Assembly: GCA_016935175.1 (NCBI GenBank)
Contig: JAFGRK010000001.1
Span: 1-33,345, forward strand
DNA from: Candidatus Woesearchaeota archaeon
GTDB taxonomy: Archaea > Nanobdellota > Nanobdellia > Woesearchaeales > SM23-78
Length of the DNA stretch: 33,345 bases
Direction: 5' to 3'
Within the stretch, counting starts at the first letter, position 1; each line of letters begins with the position of its first letter. The position numbers and the translations under genes were made by a program. Of this stretch, positions 22,645-30,339 are shown in pieces. The notes beneath the pieces are model-generated. The model was not told the origin of the DNA and searched no databases. It saw nothing but the letters and a program-made list of their open reading frames with translations.

Positions 22645-23442
22645 TTAGCAAGGCTCTGCGCTGCCCCTCTTGATAAGAACCTCAGCTATTGCCATGTCAA
22701 GCTCTATCTCTTCCCCTTCATCAAAAGGGCCTAATGCTGAGCCATCCCTGCCCATGAACGAGGGCAATGGTGCGAGCATCCTTATTGTTTTAGTCTCAGC
22801 TTTAGCCAGGTCTTTTGCCTTATCTTTTGGGCCAGGATTAGCTTTAGGACCAGCATTACCTTTAGAATCATCTTCATCTTTACTGTCATCTCCAGGGCAT
22901 GGGCTTTGCGCTAGGCTGCTGGCAGTTGAAAAAGCTGCTTCTGGGGCTGCATCTGGCAAGTTGTCTTCATGGGCTTCATTGCCCCTGGGCCCAGCGCCTG
23001 GCTGCGCTTGCCCATCGCCTAAGTTTTTGTCGTCGAATTCCCTCACCTCAAGCATGGCATTAAGCACTTTCTCCTTGTACTTGACAAATAAGTCTACCTG
23101 CTCATCAAAGTATTTCCTCTCAGAAGGCAGGAGTGCAGAGGTGTCTATGATGTCAGAGCCTGTCCTTGCCTTGCTCATGGCTATGCTTATTATCTTCTTC
23201 TCCCTGCGCTCATACAGCTCCTTGATAATCCTCCTGATGTTCTGGAACTGTATCTTAAGCTTCTCCCTCTCAGCAGAGGCAAAAAGCTCATCGCCCTTTT
23301 TGGTTATGGCCTCTTTCTTCTCCTTGAGGTAAGCCAGTACCTGCTCGTAGAAGTCCTTGTCCAATCCCTGAAGCTCCTCACGGTTCTTCTCCCGCCTAAG
23401 AAGGTCAAAAAGAGTCTCATATGTAATCCTGATATCAACCAT
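22645..23442 (-). CDS. gins51: DNA replication complex GINS subunit, Gins51 type
   Basis: A 265-aa protein. Residues 1-135 form the helical GINS A domain (FDLLRREKNREELQGLDKD near the N-terminus; FQNIRRIIKELYERREKKI about 65-85). Residues 212-263 form the small B domain (RMLAPLPSFMGRDGSALGPF, then VLIKRGSAE). A-then-B order marks the Gins51 (Sld5/Psf1-like) subunit, which joins MCM and the Cdc45/RecJ-like protein in the replicative helicase. The linker (about 140-212) is long, Ala/Gly/Pro/Asp rich and low in complexity. ATG at 23440-23442; TATA box at 23463-23472, so leaderless or nearly so. Confidence 0.88.
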   Translation of the reverse strand: MVDIRITYETLFDLLRREKNREELQGLDKDFYEQVLAYLKEKKEAITKKGDELFASAEREKLKIQFQNIRRIIKELYERREKKIISIAMSKARTGSDIIDTSALLPSERKYFDEQVDLFVKYKEKVLNAMLEVREFDDKNLGDGQAQPGAGPRGNEAHEDNLPDAAPEAAFSTASSLAQSPCPGDDSKDEDDSKGNAGPKANPGPKDKAKDLAKAETKTIRMLAPLPSFMGRDGSALGPFDEGEEIELDMAIAEVLIKRGSAEPC

Positions 23443-23462
23443 GGTTCCAAAGGAGAAGTATG

Positions 23463-23472
23463 CTGTTTATAT
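23463..23472 (-). promoter_or_regulatory. TATA box of gins51
   Basis: CTATATAAAC on the minus strand, 21-30 bp upstream of the ATG. Confidence 0.65.
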
Positions 23473-23500
23473 AGTTTTTTGTGCAGTGATTTAGGCGTTA

Positions 23501-23636
23501 AAGCCAAGGCCGCCGAAGCAATCAAAAGCGAATGCTTTTGGTGTGCCAAAAGTATACTTTTGCCGCCAGCTTATGCAATGTTTACGATAGTAAACTTGCA
23601 TGGCGAGGCGAGCGGTAGCGAGCAAGGCCTTGGCTT
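23501..23636. repeat. Structured intergenic element D
   Basis: A 136-bp element with perfect 11-bp ends AAGCCAAGGCC and GGCCTTGGCTT. Arms: CAAAAGC-GAAT-GCTTTTG, a GTGTGC linker, CAAAAGT-AT-ACTTTTG, and TGCAA paired with TTGCA around GTTTAC-GATA-GTAAAC. It lies between the divergent promoters of gins51 and the radical SAM gene, the only copy found upstream of both neighbours. Confidence 0.72.
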
Positions 23637-23667
23637 AGCTTAAGATTAACCACCCCGAACCCGCACC

Positions 23668-23677
23668 ATTTTTAAAC
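23668..23677 (+). promoter_or_regulatory. TATA box of the radical SAM gene
   Basis: TTTTTAAACT, 22-31 bp upstream of the ATG; leaderless transcript likely. Confidence 0.6.
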
Positions 23678-23698
23678 TCAGCCTGATTCTACCCTGCC

Positions 23699-24937
23699 AT
23701 GGCGCTGCTAAAGTTCAATGACCTGCGTTTTATCGACGAGAAAGACAGGGTTAAGGTAGTCTTCTTGCGGATATATGGCTTCCATCTCTCAAGGCAAGAG
23801 CTGGAAAGCATAGGCGCCTTCAAGGTGCATGAGGATGCCATTGAGTTTGACTGCCCTGATAAAAAGGCCTCTAACAAGTTCAGCTTGCTGCTTGCCAAGG
23901 GATTTGAAGGGCTAGTATGCAGCCTTAACAACCTTAAGGCAGTATATATACACAGGAACTCTGGCATCCCGCTCATTGGCGAAGGGGTTTTTGGCCTGAT
24001 TGACAGGAACACCAACTGCATAGAGGTCAAGCCCTTGACTGCCTGCAACCTTGACTGCGTGTTCTGCAGCGTGGATGCTGGCTCCAGCAGCAGGAAAATG
24101 GCTGAATTCATAGTGGAGAAGGATTATTTGGTGGAAGAGTTCAACAAGCTGGCTGCAAGAAAAGAGCACCCAGTGGAAGCCCACATCGGGCCGCAGGGTG
24201 AGCCTCTCCTTTATGCGCCTTTGGTAGAGCTGGTGAGGGACTTAAGGCAGAACCCTAAAGTCAAGGTTGTCTCAATCGATACAAACGGCACCTTGCTGAC
24301 AGAGAAGCTGGTAGACAAGCTAGCCAATGCCGGCTTGACTAGGCTTAACATCTCATTGCAGTCTCTCGACGAGAAAAAGTGCTCTTACCTGGCTGGCAAG
24401 CCCTACAACCTCAAGCACGTGCTTGAGATGATAAGATATGCCAGCGAAAAGATGAGTGTCTTGCTGGCGCCTGTGATTGTTCCCGGCATGAATGATGAGC
24501 ACCTGGAGGGAATTATTGGGCTGGCAAAGGAGCTAGGGATTGAGTCACAGTTCCCTGTGCTTGGGATACAGAACTACCTCAACTATAAGCGGGGAAGGAA
24601 CCCTGTGAAGCAGAGAAGCTGGGATGATTTCTTTGAAATGCTAGGTCCCCATGAGAAAAAATCTGGGCTTAAGCTTAGGCTTGCAAAAGAGGATTTTGGC
24701 ATCAGGCCTGACACCAAGCTGGAAAAGCCATTTGAGAAAAAGCAAGTGGTGAAGGCAAGAATTGCCTGCGAGGGCCCTTTGAAAGGGGAGAAGATAGCAG
24801 TGGCCAGGATTGGCAAGGAAGGCAGGGAGGAAAGGGCTATTATCGTCGAGAAAGCAGAAAGGGCTCGCATGGGCTCAGAAGCCAAGGTGCTCTTGATAAG
24901 GGATAAGCATAACATCTTCAGGGGAGTGCTTAAGTGA
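23699..24937 (+). CDS. Radical SAM protein (COG2100-like)
   Basis: A 412-aa Fe-S enzyme. The radical SAM cluster motif is C116-x3-C120-x2-C123 (TACNLDCVFCSVDAG). Later motifs typical of the barrel are VEAHIGPQGEPLL, VVSIDTNGTLL, and LTRLNISLQSLDE. An N-terminal extension of about 105 residues precedes the barrel. The C-terminal 60 residues (from about 350) look like a small TRAM-like beta domain, which would suggest RNA as substrate. The overall plan resembles archaeal COG2100 proteins, whose reaction is not established. ATG at 23699, fitting the TATA box. The gene is convergent with the next one, with 36 bp between stop codons. Confidence 0.85.
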   Translation: MALLKFNDLRFIDEKDRVKVVFLRIYGFHLSRQELESIGAFKVHEDAIEFDCPDKKASNKFSLLLAKGFEGLVCSLNNLKAVYIHRNSGIPLIGEGVFGLIDRNTNCIEVKPLTACNLDCVFCSVDAGSSSRKMAEFIVEKDYLVEEFNKLAARKEHPVEAHIGPQGEPLLYAPLVELVRDLRQNPKVKVVSIDTNGTLLTEKLVDKLANAGLTRLNISLQSLDEKKCSYLAGKPYNLKHVLEMIRYASEKMSVLLAPVIVPGMNDEHLEGIIGLAKELGIESQFPVLGIQNYLNYKRGRNPVKQRSWDDFFEMLGPHEKKSGLKLRLAKEDFGIRPDTKLEKPFEKKQVVKARIACEGPLKGEKIAVARIGKEGREERAIIVEKAERARMGSEAKVLLIRDKHNIFRGVLK

Positions 24938-24973
24938 CAAGATAGGCTAATGAAAAGATTGGCTGATATACCC

Positions 24974-26860
24974 TCATATCATCTTCTTGAAGAAATTCCT
25001 TATGGCATCTATGACCCTCTTGAAGAAGCCTGGCTTTTCCTCTGGCTTAGCCTCTTCCTTGGGCGGGGTTTCAGGGGCTACAGTATCATTGGCGCTGATT
25101 TCATCCTCGACAACAGGCTTGGTAAGGTTGACGCTGATATTAATGGTCTTGGTGTCTGTGTAGTTCTTGCTCGGGATCGAGGCTGTAGTGGTTATTATCA
25201 GCTCTTCCTTATCATAGTGCTCAGGGATGTTAAGGATGTAAGCATAGGCTTGCTTGGTCTCTGCCTTGGTAAATGATAAGGTGTTAGATATCTTGCCTCC
25301 CATTAAGGTGGCCCCTTCTGAATAGCTATCACTTACTTCCACCTGGACTGGTTCCTGGTTATTGTTCTTTATGGACACATTAACCGTGAGATTCTGGCTG
25401 GCATTCATTTTGGTCTTGTCAGCCTTAAGGGAGATGGTTATTGCCTTGCTCAATGGAGTGACTTGTAAGGTCTGCTTTTTTGAGAAGTTGAACTTCTCCC
25501 CGAGCGTAGTCTCATATGTTCCATAAGCTGTTATGTCGAATTTCTTGCTGGAATCGACTAAGGGAGCTATCATGTTGCTGTCAGAGTACAAGGTGATGCC
25601 TTTTCCAGGGGCTAGTGAGTCTACCGAGGCTATGTCTTTCTGGAAGAATGATGAGTTGATCCATGCCTTGATGTTCTTCAGGATTATGCCCTCATTAGGG
25701 TTCTCAACCCCGAATGAGAGCCTGAAAATAGCTCCTTCTGAAAGGCTGGACTGGCTAAGGGTCAGGGTAGGTATAAGAGACTTAATCTCAGAGGTCAGCA
25801 GGTTGCTCTTGTTCTCATTGAACTTGCCTTCATCCCCTGCAGTCACGCTTAGGTTAAGCTCAATATTGTATTTTCCTGACTTTACAGGCTTCAGCTCAAA
25901 GCTGAAGCTTTCATATCGTCCTGTTGGCAGGCTTCCGCTCCAATAATATACCTCTCCTTCCTTCTCCAGGTCTCCAGAGGTTGAAAGCACTGAAATAGCA
26001 GATGGCACCTTGATGTAAAGATGGTTCACATCAATTTCCTTTGTATACTTATTAGTTACCTTAACTGCATAGTCAGCCTTTTCAAAAAGGGTAAGCTTAG
26101 AGGGGGATAAGGTTATTGAGAGCTCATAAGGCTTTTTTACTGTTATCTTGGTGGTTGAGCTCTTCAAGCCGAACTGCAAGCCTTCGTAGGTGTAGTTAAT
26201 GATGGCAAAGGTACTGAAATCGCTGTAATCCTGCAGCTTAAAGCTGTAGCTAAAGCTTTTTTGTGAGCTGGCAGGGATATTTGCTTCAAAAGTCAGCTCG
26301 TGAGGGGTATAGCTTGCTGATGATGATGAAGAGGTAAAAATCACGCCCTCAGGCAGTGTTTCCCTATAAACCAAGGAGTCTGTGCCCTCACTGCCATTGT
26401 TCTTGATGACAACGCTCACTCTTATTTCCTGCCCTACCAGGATGCTAGTATTGGAAAAATCCCTGGTAATGGTTATGCTAGGCCCTCTGTCTCGTATTGT
26501 GACCTCGATTCCAGCCAATATCTCGTTGCTGGTGAACTTGACATGGTCGTCTTCTGTGGCATTCTCCCTGTCCTGAAAGATGTCTGTTATGCAGTAATCC
26601 CTTGTGGCAGAGGACTTGCACTCACCTTTCTCTATTATATAGGTTCGCTCATTGACCCCTAATATCACTGTAGTGTCATAAAAGCTGTAATGGGTCACTG
26701 TGATAGCTTCGCCAGCTGCAAGGAAGCTATCCCCTGAGTAATGCCATTCAGAGTAAAGCTCCTTGGCCAAGGCAGGGCTTGCCGCCAGGATAAGAAAAGA
26801 AAGCAGGAATAAGAGCGATTTTGCCCAAGGCAAGGCTTTATAGAGGATTTTATCCATCAT
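24974..26860 (-). CDS. Secreted/surface protein with CARDB- or DUF11-like beta repeats
   Basis: A 628-aa exported protein. Signal peptide at residues 1-32 (hydrophobic LLFLLSFLILAASPALA). The ectodomain has about five immunoglobulin-like beta repeats of the DUF11/CARDB/COG1470 kind; phrases such as VVIKNNGSEGTDSLVYRETLPEG and VNVSIKNNNQEPVQVEV show the repeat. Then a Glu/Pro-rich linker (about 590-612) and a short amphipathic basic helix at the C-terminus (FFKRVIDAIRNFFKKMI) that may bind membrane. MM start at 26855-26860; TATA box at about 26882-26892, leaderless. It lies downstream of the S-layer gene, with element F between. Probably an envelope protein; no enzyme domain seen. Confidence 0.8.
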   Translation of the reverse strand: MMDKILYKALPWAKSLLFLLSFLILAASPALAKELYSEWHYSGDSFLAAGEAITVTHYSFYDTTVILGVNERTYIIEKGECKSSATRDYCITDIFQDRENATEDDHVKFTSNEILAGIEVTIRDRGPSITITRDFSNTSILVGQEIRVSVVIKNNGSEGTDSLVYRETLPEGVIFTSSSSSASYTPHELTFEANIPASSQKSFSYSFKLQDYSDFSTFAIINYTYEGLQFGLKSSTTKITVKKPYELSITLSPSKLTLFEKADYAVKVTNKYTKEIDVNHLYIKVPSAISVLSTSGDLEKEGEVYYWSGSLPTGRYESFSFELKPVKSGKYNIELNLSVTAGDEGKFNENKSNLLTSEIKSLIPTLTLSQSSLSEGAIFRLSFGVENPNEGIILKNIKAWINSSFFQKDIASVDSLAPGKGITLYSDSNMIAPLVDSSKKFDITAYGTYETTLGEKFNFSKKQTLQVTPLSKAITISLKADKTKMNASQNLTVNVSIKNNNQEPVQVEVSDSYSEGATLMGGKISNTLSFTKAETKQAYAYILNIPEHYDKEELIITTTASIPSKNYTDTKTINISVNLTKPVVEDEISANDTVAPETPPKEEAKPEEKPGFFKRVIDAIRNFFKKMI

Positions 26861-26881
26861 AACCAGCTTATTCTAACCAGT

Positions 26882-26892
26882 AAATATAAACT
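26882..26892. promoter_or_regulatory. TATA box between the surface-protein gene and element F
   Basis: TTTATATTTAC on the minus strand fits the surface-protein start at 26860. Read on the plus strand it is AAATATAAAC, about 27 bp before the left end of element F. Confidence 0.55.
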
Positions 26893-26915
26893 TTTTGTTT
26901 TGATAAAGATGTATT

Positions 26916-27032
26916 GAAAAAAGTCGCCACAGCTTACGGCTACGCCATGAACGAGAACTTTATGTTCGAGAGAATGGCGTTTGGCTGTAGAGGCGGTGGT
27001 TGGCCCCTCGGGGTGCCGAGGGCGACTTTTTT
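26916..27032 (+). repeat. Structured intergenic element, copy F (core-hairpin type)
   Basis: A 117-bp element with ends GAAAAAAGTCGCC and GGCGACTTTTTT. On the plus strand: ACAGCT paired with GGCTGT, ACGCCAT with ATGGCGT, the GAACGA/GAGAGA internal loop, then GAAC-TTTAT-GTTC. A second arm is GGCCCC-TCGGGG. It is nearly the same length as copy A and about 50 bp shorter than copy B, which carries extra AT hairpins. Confidence 0.82.
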
Positions 27033-27200
27033 ATGTTCTTCAAAGCTTTTGAGACACAAAATCAGAGATTTTGTTGATTTTTCTGAAAAAGAAGAGAAAA
27101 AGAAAAAAAAAATAAAACAAAATTTCTACGAAATTTTGCATATTTTTTAAAAATAGAGAAAAAGAAAAATAAAAAAATAAAAGAAAAAATTTTGTGTTAG
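27033..27200 (-). terminator. T-rich tail of the S-layer transcript
   Basis: A low-complexity tract, A-rich on plus and T-rich on minus, with many runs of five to nine T. It contains hairpins CAAAATC-AGA-GATTTTG (about 27057-27073) and CAAAATTTC-TAC-GAAATTTTG (27118-27138). A redundant termination region for a very strongly expressed gene is the simplest reading. Confidence 0.55.
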
Positions 27201-27202
27201 CC

Positions 27203-29701
27203 TTACTGCACTGTGTTGACGCTTAATGCGCTCAAGTCAGCTGCAATGACTTCCACTTCTGTGCCAGACAAGTCGTACATTTCGTACTTTGCCAGGACAC
27301 GGCATGCGCCCAAGGTGTCTTGCGCACTGTAGCCTGCCACTAACAAGGCGTTCTTGTCAGCGAACATCTTGATGACTGCTTTGCCGGCTTCGAAGCCTGC
27401 TGTGCAATCAGCCTGGTTGCCCATGAGGGCAGCTGCTACTGTGTTGATGCAAGGTCCTCCAACCACTATCATGTTCTTGCTTCCAATTGCTGGGGCTTCA
27501 GTGTCAAGCACTGCTAGTCCGACTGCGATTGGGTTCACAGTTGTGGTTGTTATTGCGCCGCCTGAGGTGGTTGAGCCCTCATGCACTTCAACGGTTCCTG
27601 CTGTCACGAAGACTTGCACTCCCCTCTGTACGAGTGGGAACTCAATCTTCAGTGAAGACTGGCCTGACTCTGGGTTGAACTGCTCGACATAGGCGCCGTA
27701 ATCGGTCATTGCCTTGTCGTAGTTGTCGTTTGCGTCGTCAGTCTGCATTGCTGGAGTTGTCACATCAAGTGACACTTCATCATCTGCAGAAACATCTTCA
27801 AAGAAGATTTCAATTGTTTCTGCTGCTCCAGGGTCCTCATCAAACAAGTCGACTGGTGTGCTTATCACTGCACTAACATTGAGATCGTCTCCGATATCTG
27901 CCAAGATTCCGTTGGCGTCGAATGTCTGTGCTCCCAGGTCAATTATGGCTCCTCCGTGGGTTACCAAGTAGACCTGTGTGCCGTCAACTATGTCGCCGTC
28001 TGCGTCCAAGTCGATTGACAAGGCATAGTCTTCTGCATCAGTCGCGCTTTCATCTCCGACATAGAACTTGTGCGTCTTTCCGTCAACGATCAAGTCACCT
28101 TCTGCGTCAGTTCCTGGGGTCCCTATGTATGAGACTGACCAAGAGCTGCCTGCCAGGTCTTCAAAGGTCACAACTTTGCTTGAGGTTGTGATACTCTTGT
28201 ACCTAAGCACTCTGGTTATTGCGTCGTCAACAGTGTCTGCATCTGTTTCCTTGTCAGATACCACAAAGTAGGCATCATCTGAGATGAAGGTGTCGTTAAC
28301 TGACTGTGGGTCATCGATGTCATTGTACTCTGTGTAGATCAACCTGTCATCATCTGAACCAAAGGCAAAGTCGTAGTCATCAATGTCTGAGTGGAGGTAT
28401 GGTACTACATACTCGTCTCCGTCGACATTGGTGAAAGTCAGCTTGTAGCCTTCATCAGATACAGAGTTGAACTCGATGTCAGTTGTGCCTGTCTTCATCA
28501 ATCCAGCGTAGACAATGTCCCATGTCTCTGACAACATCACTTCTGGCTCCTCCAGGAATTCTTTTAATCCTTTTCCTGCAGGTACCCAGTATTCAGTGTC
28601 AGTCACTGCCTGGAACTTGATGTAGCTTATTCTCAGCTCATCGCTTGTGTTGGTGGCCTTTATTATAAGGTCAACGTTGTCCAAGGCTGATGTTGAGCCA
28701 ATCTTGACTGAAGACTCTTCTGCGTAGTCAGTGTCCGTGAAGTCATCATCACTCAACTCGAGCTTGTTAGCTCCCAGGTAGAACTCCACGAGCCCTTCCC
28801 TTTGATTGGTGAGGATTTCCTGCACTCCGACTGTCACATCGCTTCCTAGCACCTGGGTATCTCCTTCCTCTAGCTCCTTGGTCATTACACCGTTAACTGA
28901 GAGCTTTGCAGATGAGACATCACTGTCTATGAAGACTGCTGTGACTTCATATGACTTGCCGTCAATGTCGTAGGTCTTGGTCTCTCCGTCCCTTAGAACG
29001 TCAGCGACTTCTCCGCCCATCAGCTTCAAGAGGATGTCTAAGTCATCTACGGTTGCGTCCACTATAGTATAGGGTGCTCCTAAGATGTTCAGCACTTCTC
29101 CCTCAAGGTCTGGCAGGTCGTCTCCGTCTATCTCTGATATGGCTGACTCTGTGAATTCCATGTGGTATTCAAAGATTACGTCTCCATCATCAAAGAAGAG
29201 GTAGTCACCAAGAACGTCGTCCTCGCCTTCTGGCTCATACACTACTTCTGCAGTGTTGTCATCAAACTTCAAGTACTGCTTTACTGGCGTTGTTCCTGCT
29301 CCAGTGTCAAGGACTCCGGATTTCAATGCTTCTAAGTCATCTTCTCCGAAGGTCTCCTTTACATCGCTCAAGGCCTCACCGAGAGTTAAGATGTCGGATC
29401 CTGCCTTGAACTCTGCTGAGTCTCCTATCACCGTTGCTGTTCCTGCAGCGCCAGGCACATTAACTTCAGATGTAATGGTTGCATCTGCTTGCAAGGCTGC
29501 TGCCAGGTCTATCGCGCCTACGACGTCTGATGTTGCTGCGTTAGCACCAACGACGATTTTACCGTCCCAGACTCCGTTGGTCACGAAAGGTGCGGGATAG
29601 TTGCTCAAATCTAACGCTGTTGCTCCCATGATAGTGGCGCCTAGCATGGTGGCTCCAGCAGCCAGAGCTGCTATCTTCTTTACTGTCTTTCCTATATTCA
29701 T
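27203..29701 (-). CDS. S-layer protein (methanogen-type S-layer family)
   Basis: An 832-aa cell-surface protein. The signal peptide (residues 1-29, KIAALAAGATMLGATIMGAT) and mature start DLSNYPAPFV match the Methanococcus-type S-layer family closely. The C-terminal module has the family features IVVGGPCINTVAAALMG (near 745), AVIKMFADKNALLVAGYS and ACRVLA. The mature protein is very acidic and Asp-rich, as expected for an outer lattice. It should be the main envelope protein. ATG at 29699-29701, with GGAGGTG in a hairpin loop just upstream and a long structured leader. Strong promoter at 29855-29865. Confidence 0.93.
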   Translation of the reverse strand: MNIGKTVKKIAALAAGATMLGATIMGATALDLSNYPAPFVTNGVWDGKIVVGANAATSDVVGAIDLAAALQADATITSEVNVPGAAGTATVIGDSAEFKAGSDILTLGEALSDVKETFGEDDLEALKSGVLDTGAGTTPVKQYLKFDDNTAEVVYEPEGEDDVLGDYLFFDDGDVIFEYHMEFTESAISEIDGDDLPDLEGEVLNILGAPYTIVDATVDDLDILLKLMGGEVADVLRDGETKTYDIDGKSYEVTAVFIDSDVSSAKLSVNGVMTKELEEGDTQVLGSDVTVGVQEILTNQREGLVEFYLGANKLELSDDDFTDTDYAEESSVKIGSTSALDNVDLIIKATNTSDELRISYIKFQAVTDTEYWVPAGKGLKEFLEEPEVMLSETWDIVYAGLMKTGTTDIEFNSVSDEGYKLTFTNVDGDEYVVPYLHSDIDDYDFAFGSDDDRLIYTEYNDIDDPQSVNDTFISDDAYFVVSDKETDADTVDDAITRVLRYKSITTSSKVVTFEDLAGSSWSVSYIGTPGTDAEGDLIVDGKTHKFYVGDESATDAEDYALSIDLDADGDIVDGTQVYLVTHGGAIIDLGAQTFDANGILADIGDDLNVSAVISTPVDLFDEDPGAAETIEIFFEDVSADDEVSLDVTTPAMQTDDANDNYDKAMTDYGAYVEQFNPESGQSSLKIEFPLVQRGVQVFVTAGTVEVHEGSTTSGGAITTTTVNPIAVGLAVLDTEAPAIGSKNMIVVGGPCINTVAAALMGNQADCTAGFEAGKAVIKMFADKNALLVAGYSAQDTLGACRVLAKYEMYDLSGTEVEVIAADLSALSVNTVQ

Positions 29702-29721
29702 TTAAACACCTCCGTGTTTAA
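29702..29721 (-). promoter_or_regulatory. Hairpin presenting the S-layer ribosome-binding site
   Basis: On the minus strand TTAAACAC-GGAG-GTGTTTAA: a perfect 8-bp stem, GGAG in the loop and the following GTG in the stem, ending immediately at the ATG. Confidence 0.7.
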
Positions 29722-29743
29722 TCTTCTTTTACTATATCGCTGC

Positions 29744-29808
29744 TAGAATGCACGGGGTTTGCGCTATAGTTGCTCGCACAACTATATTTTAAGCCCCTAT
29801 ACATTCTA
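29744..29808 (-). promoter_or_regulatory. Nested 65-nt stem-loop in the S-layer leader
   Basis: TAGAATG pairs with CATTCTA at the ends, then GGGG with CCCC, then ATAGTTG with CAACTAT around a TGCGAG loop, with unpaired segments between the three helices. It lies 43 nt upstream of the start codon and is transcribed if the 29855 TATA box is used. Could be an mRNA-stabilising leader, a regulatory switch, or (if the nearer TATA is used) a DNA site. Confidence 0.55.
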
Positions 29809-29854
29809 CTCATATATATAGTCATCTAATGGTATGAGCTTCATAGTCAAGTTT

Positions 29855-29865
29855 TATTTATAAAG
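29855..29865 (-). promoter_or_regulatory. Strong TATA/BRE promoter of the S-layer gene
   Basis: CTTTATAAATA preceded by CGAAAA on the minus strand, close to the archaeal BRE-TATA consensus. The leader would be about 130 nt. A second TATA-like ACTATATATATG lies nearer, at about 29809-29820. Confidence 0.6.
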
Positions 29866-30059
29866 TTTTCGCAACCCCCAGTCATACTTGCACCCTTACC
29901 AACGTATAAGCCTTAAAAACCACATAATATGAACAATTAAGCGTTTTTAATTATCCAGTGATTACAGGCATTTATGATGTTTTAAGCCAGGTTTCAAGCC
30001 TGGCAAGCAAGGTTGCCTATTATATAATAATATAAAGGCTGGTACAAGGGGCTAGAGCT

Positions 30060-30103
30060 TGAAAAAAGGCAAGAGCAAAAAAAAGCAAGAGCGCAAAAAA
30101 AAG
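30060..30103 (-). terminator. Redundant oligo-T terminator of tRNA-Leu
   Basis: Three T-tracts of six to eight, spaced by CTCTTGC-like units on the minus strand, directly downstream of the tRNA. Confidence 0.65.
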
Positions 30104-30197
30104 TTATGCGGGGAGAAGGATTCGAACCCTCGCAGGCACTACTCCAAGACTATGGTCTTGTCCTGCCAAGACTTACGTCTTGCCTAAGCCAACAGGT

Positions 30198-30219
30198 CTC
30201 TTAGACCTGCCTTAGATCT
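30198..30219 (-). other. tRNA-Leu intron, canonical 37/38 site, 22 nt
   Basis: A textbook bulge-helix-bulge: outer helix ACAGG/CCTGT, bulges GGA and AGA, central helix CTTA/TAAG, inner helix GATCT/AGGTC with loop AAGGC. Confidence 0.82.
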
Positions 30220-30235
30220 CCTAAGCCTGTCCCGT

Positions 30236-30255
30236 ATGGCCACTTTTCTTAAGTT
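30236..30255 (-). other. tRNA-Leu D-loop intron, 20 nt
   Basis: Central helix GGCC/GGCC, 5' bulge AAA, inner helix ACTT/AAGT with loop AAGAA; the 3' side has ATA opposite GAGC, so the outer side is a loop, not a strict bulge. Removal leaves the normal D loop GAGCGGCCAAA between CCG and CGG. Confidence 0.65.
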
Positions 30256-30339
30256 TTGGCCGCTCCGGCATCCCCGCGTAAATTGCTTGCATTCTTTGTG
30301 TGGATGACGGCCCAAAAAGTTGGAACAAATTTTTGTCTG

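Larger units (their letters stand above)
30107..30277 (-). tRNA. tRNA-Leu (anticodon UAG) with two, probably three, introns
   Basis: Folded by eye on the minus strand. Acceptor GCGGGGA/TCCCCGC is perfect and the discriminator is A. The D stem is CCG/CGG. The anticodon stem ACAGG/CCTGT closes CTTAGGA, anticodon TAG. The T stem GAGGG/CCTTC closes TTCGAAT. The gene is 171 bp instead of about 88. Insertions are a 20-nt D-loop intron (30236-30255), a 22-nt canonical intron (30198-30219) and some 45 extra nt in the variable arm (within 30135-30188). CCA is not encoded. Leu identity rests on A73, the long variable arm and the anticodon. Confidence 0.85.

Noticed and set aside
22382-22651. Open frames of 70-90 codons on both strands between gins51 and L44e
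   Set aside because: They arise from inverted-repeat elements C and C'; composition and lack of ribosome-binding sites argue against genes.
27056-27200. CRISPR-like or tandem repeat array
   Set aside because: Only irregular A/T homopolymer runs, no repeat-spacer periodicity. No CRISPR array is seen anywhere in the window.
29870-30060. Small RNA gene between the S-layer promoter and tRNA-Leu
   Set aside because: Only a GCCAGG-TTTCAAG-CCTGGC hairpin (29986-30004) and AT-rich TATA-like runs are seen; no recognisable RNA family.
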